In this document: positions 27,555 to 35,830 of the stretch, piece after piece
Position numbering within the stretch: the stretch's first letter is position 1
Layout of the letters: each line of letters opens with the position of its first letter
Assembly: GCF_010728925.1 (NCBI RefSeq)
Contig: NZ_AP022608.1
Span: 3,224,001 to 3,288,000 of the forward strand
Reading direction: 5' to 3'
Length of the DNA: 64,000 bases
Origin: Mycolicibacterium gadium
GTDB lineage: Bacteria; Actinomycetota; Actinomycetes; Mycobacteriales; Mycobacteriaceae
The notes under the pieces: generated by a model
Database searches by the model: none
What the model was told of the DNA's origin: nothing
What the model saw: only the letters and a program-made list of their open reading frames with translations
Made by a program: the position numbers and the translations under genes

Positions 27555-28415
27555 TCATACCGCCTCGAACGCCCGGAAAGTGACGCCGGCGGTCATGCCT
27601 CCGTCGACCGGCAGCACGGCACCAGTGATGTAGGACGCCTCGGGCGAGGCAAGAAACACAGCCGGTGCAGCGATCTCGTCTGGTCCTGCGAAACGCTGCA
27701 TCGCGCAGAGGTCAACCATCATCGAGGCGTGTTCGGGGTGCTCGGCCAGGAACCGTTCGATCCTCGGCGTACGGGTGCCCCCAGGGGCGATCGCGTTCAC
27801 GCGGATGTTGTCGCGAGCGAAGTCGAGGGCCATGTTTTTCGTGAGCAGCACGACCCCGCCTTTGCTCGCGCTGTAGGCGGAGCACCTGTTCTCGGCCAGA
27901 ATCCCGGCCGTCGATGCGACGTTAACGATCGATCCGCCGCCACGCTGGCGTAGCAAGGGGATTACGGGTTTGGACATCTGAAAGACACTGCCGAGGTTCA
28001 TGTCGATCTGGCTGCGCCACTGCTCCTCGCTGATCTCCTCAACATTGCGGGCCAGGCTCCCGCCGACGACGTTGAACAGTGAGTCGAGCCGCCCGAACTC
28101 GGTCATTGTCCGTTCGACGACACCGTTGGCGACCTCGCGGAGGCAAACGTCGCCGGCGACGCCGCAAACTGCCGCGCCGGACTCGGCCAATTCGGCCACG
28201 GCGGCATCGAGACCCTCGCCGTCGGTGTCGGCCATGACACAGCACCCACCTTCGCGGCACCACCGCATGGCGATCGCCTTACCGATCCCCGCCGCGGCGG
28301 CGGTGACGATCGCGACCCGGCGGTCCCCCGCCGTCACGGCACTCACGCGGCGCCGATCGTTGGACGGGCGCATTTCGCGCACAGCCTGGGTAACAGGTTC
28401 ATCAAGCACGCCCAC
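27555..28415 (-). CDS. Short-chain dehydrogenase/reductase
   Basis: A 286-residue SDR. Cofactor site VAIVTAAAAGIGKAIA (the first glycine of the usual TGxxxGIG is alanine), catalytic serine in NVASTAGI, and YSASK catalytic Tyr/Lys; C-terminal ITGAVLPVDGGMTAG. Likely an NAD-dependent dihydrodiol or alcohol dehydrogenase. It overlaps the oxygenase alpha stop by 14 bp if the GTG at 28415 is used; an ATG at 28373 or GTG at 28346 are alternatives. Confidence 0.85.
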   Translation of the reverse strand: MGVLDEPVTQAVREMRPSNDRRRVSAVTAGDRRVAIVTAAAAGIGKAIAMRWCREGGCCVMADTDGEGLDAAVAELAESGAAVCGVAGDVCLREVANGVVERTMTEFGRLDSLFNVVGGSLARNVEEISEEQWRSQIDMNLGSVFQMSKPVIPLLRQRGGGSIVNVASTAGILAENRCSAYSASKGGVVLLTKNMALDFARDNIRVNAIAPGGTRTPRIERFLAEHPEHASMMVDLCAMQRFAGPDEIAAPAVFLASPEASYITGAVLPVDGGMTAGVTFRAFEAV

Positions 28416-29769
28416 CGAATGCGGCAGGTTGGCCCATGTATTCCAGCCATCTCCCCCAAAACCGCCGCTGGTTCTGCTCTGCGTACCCGCTCGGGAGAGC
28501 CTCTCCCGGCCCTGGCCAGTCGGTGAGCGGAGTCAAGTCCATGCCCATCTCGTAGTTCAGCAGGCCTGCACCGGCGAACGGACCCTGGACAGATTCGGTG
28601 ATGGCCTTCCATGCCTCGGCGTCGTCCTGTTCGAAAACACCGCCCGGGCCGAAGTTGTTGACGTAGGACGCCTGGGACGCATCGCGCAGCCATTCCGGAG
28701 CGTCGCGTTCGACCAGGAACCAGGAGAGGATCTCCATCCGATCATGAGAGAGCGGATGCCACACCCGGAACGTGATGAAGGGGGTTGGGGGCGACATATG
28801 GTCCGGCGCGATGGTCACGTTGATGAACGACAAATTCGGGAACACGGTGCCGTGAATAAAGGCCGAGCGTCGCATCATGTCCTTGTGTGCCGGCGACGGA
28901 TAGGACGCCGCCATCTGGTCGACGACTTCGTCGGGGTATCCCTCGTACTCGGGAAAATCGGCGAGCGTGGGCGGAAAGCCGAGTACGCCGACGCCGTGGC
29001 CGTTCTGCAGCGAGATCTCCGCTGGTGCGCTCGCGAAGTTCGGGTCACCGGGCGCCATTCCCAGCTCGACCATGGAGCGGTGAGCAAAGAGGGTGTGGTA
29101 GGAGTCGCCGACAAAATTGTCGGCGGCTGTCTTCCAGTTCGCCGACATCACCCATCGATGCGGTGCCCCTATCACCTCCAAACCGCCCGCCGTCTTCTTC
29201 GCAATGAGGTCGAGGTAGAACGTCGTGTCGCCGAGGTAGTCGGTCAGACTGGGCGCTTTAGGATCGACGCTGCCGAAGATGAATCCGGCGTACGAGTCGA
29301 CATGGGGGATGTGACGTAATCCCCACTGCGACTTGTCGAAGCCGCCGGGATAGGCCTCCCTCATCGCCGGCACACCGACGAGCTCGCCGGTGTTGCTGTA
29401 CACCCAGCCGTGGTACGGGCACTGGAAATGCGCGGTGTTTCCCATCTCCGCCCGGCACACGAGCGCACCACGGTGTCGACAAGAATTGGACAGCGCCTGG
29501 ATCCGGCCGGAGCTGTCCCGGCAAACGATCACCGAATCGGCCCCGATGTGCCGCACGACGAAGTCGCCGGACTTGGTCAACTCCGACTCATGTCCGAGGA
29601 ACACCCACGCTCGTCCGAAGATCCGCTCCATCTCGATCGTGTGCAGCGCAGGATCGCTGACGACGCGGGCCGGTAAGCGCCCGACCTTGAGCCCGTCCGC
29701 TACGTCGCGCAACGCGAGCCGCAGGTAGGGATCGGTCGCGTCAGCTGTTCCGGTTGTTTCGGTGGTCAT
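28402..29769 (-). CDS. Rieske ring-hydroxylating dioxygenase alpha subunit
   Basis: A 455-residue protein with Rieske ligands Cys97/His99 (SCRHRG) and Cys117/His120 (CPYHGW), and a mononuclear iron site in DNFVGDSYHTLFAH (Asp222, His225, His230). Closest within the window to the alpha subunit at 5273-6607. It forms a pair with the beta gene 60 bp upstream. The first six codons (MTTETT) lie inside the 729 bp repeat and are duplicated at 34293-34311. Confidence 0.9.
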   Translation of the reverse strand: MTTETTGTADATDPYLRLALRDVADGLKVGRLPARVVSDPALHTIEMERIFGRAWVFLGHESELTKSGDFVVRHIGADSVIVCRDSSGRIQALSNSCRHRGALVCRAEMGNTAHFQCPYHGWVYSNTGELVGVPAMREAYPGGFDKSQWGLRHIPHVDSYAGFIFGSVDPKAPSLTDYLGDTTFYLDLIAKKTAGGLEVIGAPHRWVMSANWKTAADNFVGDSYHTLFAHRSMVELGMAPGDPNFASAPAEISLQNGHGVGVLGFPPTLADFPEYEGYPDEVVDQMAASYPSPAHKDMMRRSAFIHGTVFPNLSFINVTIAPDHMSPPTPFITFRVWHPLSHDRMEILSWFLVERDAPEWLRDASQASYVNNFGPGGVFEQDDAEAWKAITESVQGPFAGAGLLNYEMGMDLTPLTDWPGPGEALPSGYAEQNQRRFWGRWLEYMGQPAAFGGRA

Positions 29770-29829
29770 ATGGTCGGGCCCTTTCTGGAATTGGCGATAT
29801 CCACGAGGAGGTGGTGAGGGGAGCTGGCC

Positions 29830-30339
29830 CTACAGGAATACCGACAGGTTGTCGATGGGCAACGTCGAGTGGTCGAGCAACACCTCGCGCCGAGCCAGCC
29901 GCAGCGAATCGTCGGTCCGGCGCAACACGTCGACGCGTTCGGCCGAGAGCAACTCCCAGCGGCCGCTATCTCCGCGGCTGCGAAAGAACAACAGGTTCGA
30001 GCGCACGGTCAACTCATCAGTCCCCGGTCCGGCAGTCGTGCGGATGTTGGACACGAAGTGCCGGGTCCGCGACCGAGGTGACTCGGCCCACGAGAAGTCC
30101 GTCTCGCCGCGAAGAACCCGCATCTCCAAACCCGTGTAGTCGTCGTTCCAGTGCGCGATCGCGCCCACCCAACCCGCGGAGTCCTCCCTCGTGGTGCGCA
30201 CCGGAACCACATACCGGATGTCGGGGTCGAGCAGACCCAACCATTCCCGGAACTGCCCCCCATCGAGTAGCTCCGCCTCCCGGAACATGAACGCCTCGAC
30301 AGCCTCACGGGTATCCCGATCGACCCCGACCGCATTCAT
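29830..30339 (-). CDS. Ring-hydroxylating dioxygenase beta subunit (copy 1)
   Basis: About 169 residues from ATG 30339, preferred for the GAGGAG nine bases upstream; a GTG at 30375 extends it by 12 residues but would sit only 7 bp from the candidate operator. NTF2/SnoaL fold: FREAELLDGGQFREWLGLLDPDIRYVVP and SPRSRTRHFVSNIRT, C-terminal STLPIDNLSVFL. Pairs with the alpha gene at 28402. An identical copy lies at 34372-34881. Confidence 0.88.
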   Translation of the reverse strand: MNAVGVDRDTREAVEAFMFREAELLDGGQFREWLGLLDPDIRYVVPVRTTREDSAGWVGAIAHWNDDYTGLEMRVLRGETDFSWAESPRSRTRHFVSNIRTTAGPGTDELTVRSNLLFFRSRGDSGRWELLSAERVDVLRRTDDSLRLARREVLLDHSTLPIDNLSVFL

Positions 30340-30382
30340 CACACCGAACTCCTCGATCAACCCGTCAACACTCACTCTCTAT

Positions 30383-30395
30383 TCTGCTGAACAGA
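30383..30395. promoter_or_regulatory. Candidate operator TCTGCTGAACAGA (copy 1)
   Basis: Imperfect palindrome with TCTG/CAGA arms, 44-56 bp upstream of the preferred ATG of the beta gene. It matches related sites at 45758-45778, 40550-40570 and 63333-63345. Candidate binding site for the IclR protein at 46220; inference from motif sharing only. Confidence 0.45.
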
Positions 30396-30479
30396 TGCGT
30401 CCTCCGCTGTAGAGAATGCTAGATACGTCACACCGGCCCGTCAAGACGCCATGTCGGAATGAACCACGACCAAAACGGC

Positions 30480-30894
30480 TCCCACAGCAAGCCCCACGGC
30501 GCTCCCCGAACCAGCCCCACGGCACACGTCATTGACGGCCAGCGAACCTGCAGACGACAACCGGATGTATCGCCCGGTCGTCGCCTTGCCCGGCGGCTTG
30601 ACAGCGGCGGCGGCCCTTGCAATGTGCGCACTGTCGGTGAGAGCGCTGCCGGCGTTTTCCTCGTCAACGCGCGGCAGCACACGCACGTCTATTGGCCGGT
30701 CCCTACGTTATGAGGGTCGAATCGCCGCGATTAGAGGGCTGGAATGGATCATTAATGGCGGCAGCCTGCTAAAGCACGCGCCGCTCATGCCTCCGCACCT
30801 TCGGCGGAGTTATCCCTATGCATCGATACCGCCGCGTCGTCGTCGCGGATCTACGCCCGTGACGTTTATGTGTCGGTCAGGCTCCCGGCCGGAC
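30480..30894. other. Non-coding stretch between repeat copy 1 and aldehyde dehydrogenase
   Basis: About 415 bp downstream of the aldehyde dehydrogenase and upstream of the beta gene. Short open frames exist on both strands, including one across the repeat boundary (30441-30686, minus), but none has a recognisable domain. It differs from the DNA that follows repeat copy 2, so this is one of the two rearrangement junctions. Confidence 0.4.
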
Positions 30895-32355
30895 TCAGGA
30901 CAGCGGAGGGCCTGGCGGCCCGATGCGACGGCTGATTGTTTGTAATTCGGTGTAGGAATCCAGGCTGGCTGGAGAGAATTCGCGTCCCAAGCCGCTTGCT
31001 TTCGCCCCACCGAAGGGTGCGCGGGGGTCGAGGGAGGTGAAGGTGTGGCTGTTGATGAAGACGGAGCCGGTGTCGAACCGACGGCCAAGCAGGAACGCCC
31101 GCTCTTCATCTGACGTCCAGATCGAGGCGGCAAGCCCGTATTGCGATTGATTCACGAGCCGGATCACGTCGTCCAGTTCGTCGTATTTCAGCACGGGCAC
31201 TACCGGGCCGAACTGTTCCTCTTCGACGATTGCGAGGCGGGGATCAGCCGCAGTGACCACGCTGGGCATCATGAAGTGGCCGTGGTCCCAGGCCGCCGAA
31301 TCGAGCCGCTGCCCGAGGGTGGTGACGGTCGCGCCGCTCGAGCGCGCGTCGTCCACGATCTTCTCGACGAGGTTCTTCTGCTGAGCGTTGTTCAGCGGCC
31401 CCATGGTGACTCGGGGGTCGTCGCCGGGCCCGACGACGATTTCATCCACGGCGGCTGAGAACGCTTCCACGAAGCGGTCGTGGATGCGGGTCGGCACGTA
31501 GATACGTTTGAGACCGAAGCACACCTGGCCGGTGGTCGCGAACGCGCCTTTTACGATCTGCCGCATAGTCTCGGGCGAGAGGTCGACGTCGTCGAGGAGG
31601 ATCGCAGGGTCGTTTCCGCCCAGCTCGAGCGTCACCCGCTTGATGTCGCGCGCGGCCGCGGCCATAACTTTGCGCCCGGTATCGATGCCGCCGGTGAAAC
31701 CAATCTTGCGAATTCTCGGGTGAGCGACGAGTGCTTCTCCGACCGCGTCGCCTCCGGTGACCATGTTGAGCACGCCCGGAGGAAAGTGCTGTTGAAGGGC
31801 TCGGATGACTTCAGCGAGAACCAACGGGGAGTTTGCCGCCGGCTTTAACACGACTGTGTTGCCGGCGACGAGCGCGGGCGCCAGCTTCATGAATGCCAGG
31901 ACCACCGGGAAGTTCCACGGCGTGATGGCGGCCACCGGCCCGATTGGGCGGCGGCGGATGAGGGTCGTGCCCCCGGTGTCGCGAATCTGTTGGTCTGCCA
32001 GGATTTCAGCCGAAATGCCTGCGGTGTAGCCGCAAATGCCCGACGCGAATTCGAGGTCGACGTGCGACTCTTCGAGGATCTTTCCGTTCTCCCGGCTCAG
32101 GATCGGCGCATATTCCTCGATCATGTCGTGGATCGTGCCTGCGGCGGCAAGTAGTGCTCCCTGGCGTTCTTCCAGGGGCCGCGACGACCATTCTGGGAAC
32201 GCCATTGAGGCCGCTGCAACCGCTTCGTCGACCTGCCCGGGTGCGGCGTCTGGGACCGAACCGAGCAGTACTCGGATATCAGCCGGGCTGACGACGTCGA
32301 TCGTCCGGTCGGATGTTTCCTCACGTCCGTTGATGATGAGGTTTGCGTTGATCAT
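30895..32355 (-). CDS. NAD(P)+-dependent aldehyde dehydrogenase
   Basis: A 486-residue ALDH: PWNFPVVLAFMKLAPALVAGNTVV, GFTGGIDTGRKVM, catalytic Glu in TLELGGNDPAILL, catalytic Cys in GQVCFGLKRIY, and C-terminal PFGGAKASGLGRE. It resembles salicylaldehyde/benzaldehyde-type dehydrogenases in layout. It is inside the 4.5 kb segment between the two 729 bp repeats, so it would be lost together with the flavoprotein genes if the repeats recombined. Confidence 0.9.
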   Translation of the reverse strand: MINANLIINGREETSDRTIDVVSPADIRVLLGSVPDAAPGQVDEAVAAASMAFPEWSSRPLEERQGALLAAAGTIHDMIEEYAPILSRENGKILEESHVDLEFASGICGYTAGISAEILADQQIRDTGGTTLIRRRPIGPVAAITPWNFPVVLAFMKLAPALVAGNTVVLKPAANSPLVLAEVIRALQQHFPPGVLNMVTGGDAVGEALVAHPRIRKIGFTGGIDTGRKVMAAAARDIKRVTLELGGNDPAILLDDVDLSPETMRQIVKGAFATTGQVCFGLKRIYVPTRIHDRFVEAFSAAVDEIVVGPGDDPRVTMGPLNNAQQKNLVEKIVDDARSSGATVTTLGQRLDSAAWDHGHFMMPSVVTAADPRLAIVEEEQFGPVVPVLKYDELDDVIRLVNQSQYGLAASIWTSDEERAFLLGRRFDTGSVFINSHTFTSLDPRAPFGGAKASGLGREFSPASLDSYTELQTISRRIGPPGPPLS

Positions 32356-32551
32356 GCCGAAGTCCTAACTTTCCTGCGGGGAACGGTTGATTTGTGGGAG
32401 CCATGTCTGGGTCATCGGAGGATCGCCCGGCGACCGCCAGATAAGTGCCGAATCCGGCGCCGGCCGCATCGGGCGACCATCATCGCCTGACCCCGCAGCC
32501 TGGACCTTGCCGAAGCCGAACACGTCCCGGCTTGCGCTACTCCGAAGGACA

Positions 32552-32842
32552 TCAAGTTTTATTTTCGTCGGGCGGAGAGTCGCCGCTGCCGTCGAGGGGC
32601 TCTACGCCCGGGAGGAAGGGGTCCGGGATCACTAGTGCGTGGCTGACAACGATCGCGTCCACGTGGCAATCGATTGCGCACAACCGACAGGAATGACAGT
32701 CGTTGGGGTAGATGATCTTGGCTCGCCACTTGGTCGTGGCCCACGGTTCGTCGCCCTCCACCAGCCGGATCACCCCGGTTGGGCAGCTGTCGATGCAGAC
32801 GTTGCACCCGTCGCACGTTGTCTCGTCGATGCTTTCGATCAC
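32552..32842 (-). CDS. 2x[4Fe-4S] dicluster ferredoxin
   Basis: About 96 residues from GTG 32842 (GAGGAGG ten bases upstream); the frame is open to 32923. Two cluster motifs are present: CDGCNVCIDSCP and CHSCRLCAIDC, the second followed by HVDAIVV in place of the usual proline context. It resembles the AprB-type small electron-transfer subunit. Its partner is probably the AprA/fumarate-reductase-like flavoprotein encoded upstream. Confidence 0.85.
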   Translation of the reverse strand: MIESIDETTCDGCNVCIDSCPTGVIRLVEGDEPWATTKWRAKIIYPNDCHSCRLCAIDCHVDAIVVSHALVIPDPFLPGVEPLDGSGDSPPDENKT

Positions 32843-33025
32843 TGAACCGCCGCCTCCTCGCGGTAGCCTTGCGGCACGGTATATGGACTTGGATGGCGGC
32901 CGGGCGGGGCCTGCACCGGCCACGACTATTCGCCGGACTGCGCGGCGTATCGCGCGCTGCGACTTTCGGCGCGCGCGCGCCCGCCGCCGCAGTGCCGCGA
33001 ATCCCGTGCCTACCCGAATGCCGGA

Positions 33026-34261
33026 TCACACACAGGCCGGACCTGGCATCGGAGCGATCTCCGCCTGCCCCAGACACTCCGCGACCCCGCAGTCGAGAAC
33101 TGACGCGCTACACGCCGTGCCATACCCGGCCGCGTACAGGCCGGGCACTGTGGTGGCTCCGTCCAAGTCGATCGTGGGACCGCTGGTGCTGCTCGTGCCG
33201 AGCACGATGAACGGGGTCACCTCCAGCAGGTCAGTGGAGGGATCGACCTCAAACTCGGTAAAGGCGCGCCGCACCGTCGGAGACACTTCATACAGCACCT
33301 CTAGATCCGCCTGTGGTACGTGACGCAAGTCGAGATAGCACGGCCCTCGGCCCTCCACCATCTCGGTCATGATCGCGCGCGCGATGGTGAACAGCCCGCC
33401 CTTATCCCCCCAGATCGGGTCATAGCGGTCCATGAAGTACTCGCCCGCCACGTTGCAGAACTTGCCACCGATCCCCTGAATCTTGGCTTGACCCGGTGTG
33501 AAGAATGAACGATTGAAGTAACTCCAGGCGGCGAACTGGCCGAACTCCATGCCGGCGAACTCGGCACCCACTCGCCACGCCGCCACATGCCCCTCGCCGC
33601 TGCAATGGTCGGCGAACGCGTAATGCAGCTTGGGATACCAGGGGCCGGTGTTGAGGATGACGCTGCCCGCCGTAAAGACATGACACTGGCCAGTGACAAC
33701 GTTTACCCCCACCGCACCACACACCGCACCAGCGGTGGGCCGGCACCCGTCGGTGGTCAGCAGATCGATCACATCGACTCGCTCGAACAGACGCACCCCC
33801 GCCGCCTTCATCCTCTCCTTGAGGATTTCCATACACACGCGACCATCCACACCCAGCGTGGTGCCAAGGTTATGGCCGCGGACCGTCACATACTTCAGCG
33901 ACCCATCCTTATGGGTGGAATAGGGCACACCCCACCCGATCTGCTCGTTAACCCTGTCATAGGCCTCGGCTATGTACTGCTGCACCCAATCCTGATCGGC
34001 CAAATAATTGCTGCCCACTACGAACTCGCGCGCCCACTCTGTCATCTCCTCACCCTGCACCCGGTGATCAGGGGCGTATTGGCTGTGGACATACGTCATC
34101 GGCCCTGCCCGAGACACCACCGCCTTCTCCACCAGAATCACCGACGACCCCAACTCGGCGGCCCGTAGTGCTGCCCGCACTCCGCCAATTCCCCCACCCA
34201 CCACCAAGACGTCGCATTCTTGGACCGACACATCCAGGTCACTGCCCATAACGTCAGTCAC
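33026..34261 (-). CDS. FAD-dependent flavoprotein, AprA/fumarate reductase-like, C-terminally short
   Basis: A 411-residue protein beginning with the FAD motif DVLVVGGGIGGVRAALRAAELG and containing YVTVRGHNLGTTLG, AEFAGMEFGQFAAW and the second FAD segment VPGLYAAGYGT, followed by VLDCGVAECLGQAEIA. Family members usually continue with a helical C-terminal domain; this one stops about 35 residues after the FAD segment, so it may be truncated. GTG 34261 or ATG 34249 may be the start. With the dicluster ferredoxin it would form a two-subunit oxidoreductase of unknown substrate. Confidence 0.78.
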   Translation of the reverse strand: MTDVMGSDLDVSVQECDVLVVGGGIGGVRAALRAAELGSSVILVEKAVVSRAGPMTYVHSQYAPDHRVQGEEMTEWAREFVVGSNYLADQDWVQQYIAEAYDRVNEQIGWGVPYSTHKDGSLKYVTVRGHNLGTTLGVDGRVCMEILKERMKAAGVRLFERVDVIDLLTTDGCRPTAGAVCGAVGVNVVTGQCHVFTAGSVILNTGPWYPKLHYAFADHCSGEGHVAAWRVGAEFAGMEFGQFAAWSYFNRSFFTPGQAKIQGIGGKFCNVAGEYFMDRYDPIWGDKGGLFTIARAIMTEMVEGRGPCYLDLRHVPQADLEVLYEVSPTVRRAFTEFEVDPSTDLLEVTPFIVLGTSSTSGPTIDLDGATTVPGLYAAGYGTACSASVLDCGVAECLGQAEIAPMPGPACV

Positions 34262-34311
34262 GCCTTCACCAACATCTCGATCACGTCCGTCTCGGTTGTT
34301 TCGGTGGTCAT
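34258..34311 (-). other. Chimeric micro-ORF at repeat junction
   Basis: The start codon and first six codons of the oxygenase alpha gene (MTTETT), carried by repeat copy 2, run in frame into unrelated sequence giving MTTETTETDVIEMLVKA and a TGA at 34260-34258, overlapping the flavoprotein GTG start. It marks the left junction of copy 2. It may only couple translation to the flavoprotein; no function as a peptide is implied. Confidence 0.5.
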
Positions 34312-34371
34312 ATGGTCGGGCCCTTTCTGGAATTGGCGATATCCACGAGGAGGTGGTGAGGGGAGCTGGCC

Positions 34372-34881
34372 CTACAGGAATACCGACAGGTTGTCGATGG
34401 GCAACGTCGAGTGGTCGAGCAACACCTCGCGCCGAGCCAGCCGCAGCGAATCGTCGGTCCGGCGCAACACGTCGACGCGTTCGGCCGAGAGCAACTCCCA
34501 GCGGCCGCTATCTCCGCGGCTGCGAAAGAACAACAGGTTCGAGCGCACGGTCAACTCATCAGTCCCCGGTCCGGCAGTCGTGCGGATGTTGGACACGAAG
34601 TGCCGGGTCCGCGACCGAGGTGACTCGGCCCACGAGAAGTCCGTCTCGCCGCGAAGAACCCGCATCTCCAAACCCGTGTAGTCGTCGTTCCAGTGCGCGA
34701 TCGCGCCCACCCAACCCGCGGAGTCCTCCCTCGTGGTGCGCACCGGAACCACATACCGGATGTCGGGGTCGAGCAGACCCAACCATTCCCGGAACTGCCC
34801 CCCATCGAGTAGCTCCGCCTCCCGGAACATGAACGCCTCGACAGCCTCACGGGTATCCCGATCGACCCCGACCGCATTCAT
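34372..34881 (-). CDS. Ring-hydroxylating dioxygenase beta subunit (copy 2, orphan)
   Basis: The protein is identical to that encoded at 29830-30339, with the same ATG and GAGGAG site. In this copy the alpha gene is missing after its sixth codon and the flavoprotein gene follows instead, so this beta subunit is an orphan. It could still supply the oxygenase at 28402 in trans. Confidence 0.88.
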   Translation of the reverse strand: MNAVGVDRDTREAVEAFMFREAELLDGGQFREWLGLLDPDIRYVVPVRTTREDSAGWVGAIAHWNDDYTGLEMRVLRGETDFSWAESPRSRTRHFVSNIRTTAGPGTDELTVRSNLLFFRSRGDSGRWELLSAERVDVLRRTDDSLRLARREVLLDHSTLPIDNLSVFL

Positions 34882-34924
34882 CACACCGAACTCCTCGATC
34901 AACCCGTCAACACTCACTCTCTAT

Positions 34925-34937
34925 TCTGCTGAACAGA
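34925..34937. promoter_or_regulatory. Candidate operator TCTGCTGAACAGA (copy 2)
   Basis: Second copy of the site at 30383-30395, carried by the repeat. Here it would control the orphan beta gene and probably the flavoprotein, ferredoxin and aldehyde dehydrogenase downstream. Confidence 0.45.
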
Positions 34938-35021
34938 TGCGTCCTCCGCTGTAGAGAATGCTAGATACGTCACACCGGCCCGTCAAGACGCCATGTCGGA
35001 ATGAACCACGACCAAAACGGC

Positions 35022-35830
35022 GCGGAGCTAACGACGATGCTGCACAACCGATCTGGACGCGAGCTCACGTGGCGGCTCCAGCCGATGCGCGATACCCGGG
35101 CGCCTGACGCGTCACCTTATGTCGGCGAGATCACGCTAAATCCTGACGAATCAGGCATTTACGACGCGCTCGGCAGGCTGCGGCAGTTCAAGCAAGATCG
35201 AGACCGGGACGTGTTGATCTCGTTGACCGACTTGCCTTTGCGCCGGGGCCGCCAGCCGGTCACGGCGGAGGTTTTGGCGATGTCGTCGTGCTGCCGGTGC
35301 CCTGCTGGGAGCTTTCGGCCGCGGGGCTCGGGAACAGAAAGCGCTCGCGGCGGTCGCTGCCGCTACTGTCCGCGGCGAAGCCGACAAACACCCCGGTTGC
35401 GGGCGTTAGCCGGCTTCTCTCCCCGGATCGCCCGGGTCGGCAGGCGATGATGATTGTCGCACCTATGGGTTCGGACATCTCCGAGTGATCGCCGGCGTGG
35501 TCCCTGGCAGACCGCCCGTGGCGCTTGTGACTTGTGACATGCTCGCTGCGGCCACGGCGGCGAAAACGCTTGTTACGCCGAACATCTGGGTGCTCGGCGA
35601 CGCGTTGGGTCGGGTGCGACTTCCTATCCTGACGCTGCTCTCGATCACAATCCTGACTGGCTGACCCATCATCGTGCACGGGCTCTGGAGAAGCCCACCA
35701 GGTCGGTGGCCGCGAGCAGGCGGCATTGTTCAACCTCGCCACCGTCGCAGTGCTCGGCTTGGCAGTCCTTCCCGAAGTTCAGCCGGTGCTGAGTGGGCTG
35801 GCGACGTTGGCTACAGACCTAGACGCCTAG
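35022..35830 (+). pseudogene. Degenerate actinobacterial integral membrane protein
   Basis: Plus-strand pieces in different frames read as one decayed protein: DVLISLTDLPLRRGRQPVTAE (ending about 35277), then DVVVLPVP and ALLGAFGRG after a frameshift, then LVTPNIWVLGDALGRVRL with LPILTLLSITILTG and a stop near 35663, then REQAALFNLATVAVLGLAVL from 35711 to a stop at 35830. These resemble a family of actinobacterial multi-helix membrane proteins of unknown function. At least three disruptions make it non-functional. It is convergent with, and touches the stop of, the hydratase-aldolase gene. Confidence 0.6.

Larger units (their letters stand above)
29751..30479. repeat. 729 bp direct repeat, copy 1
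   Basis: Apparently identical over its full length to 34293-35021 in the same orientation (offset 4542 bp); all translations of the two copies agree. It spans the first 19 bases of the oxygenase alpha gene, the whole beta gene and about 140 bp upstream including a candidate operator. Identity stops abruptly at both ends: C versus T just before the left end, T versus G just after the right end. Confidence 0.95.
34293..35021. repeat. 729 bp direct repeat, copy 2
   Basis: Identical partner of 29751-30479, same orientation. It carries an intact oxygenase beta gene and its upstream region, but only the first 19 bases of the alpha gene. No transposase, terminal inverted repeats or target duplication was found at the ends. 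Confidence 0.95.

Noticed and set aside
29751..35021. Composite transposon flanked by the 729 bp repeats
   Set aside because: The repeats encode an oxygenase subunit, carry no transposase or terminal inverted repeats, and no target-site duplication was seen.
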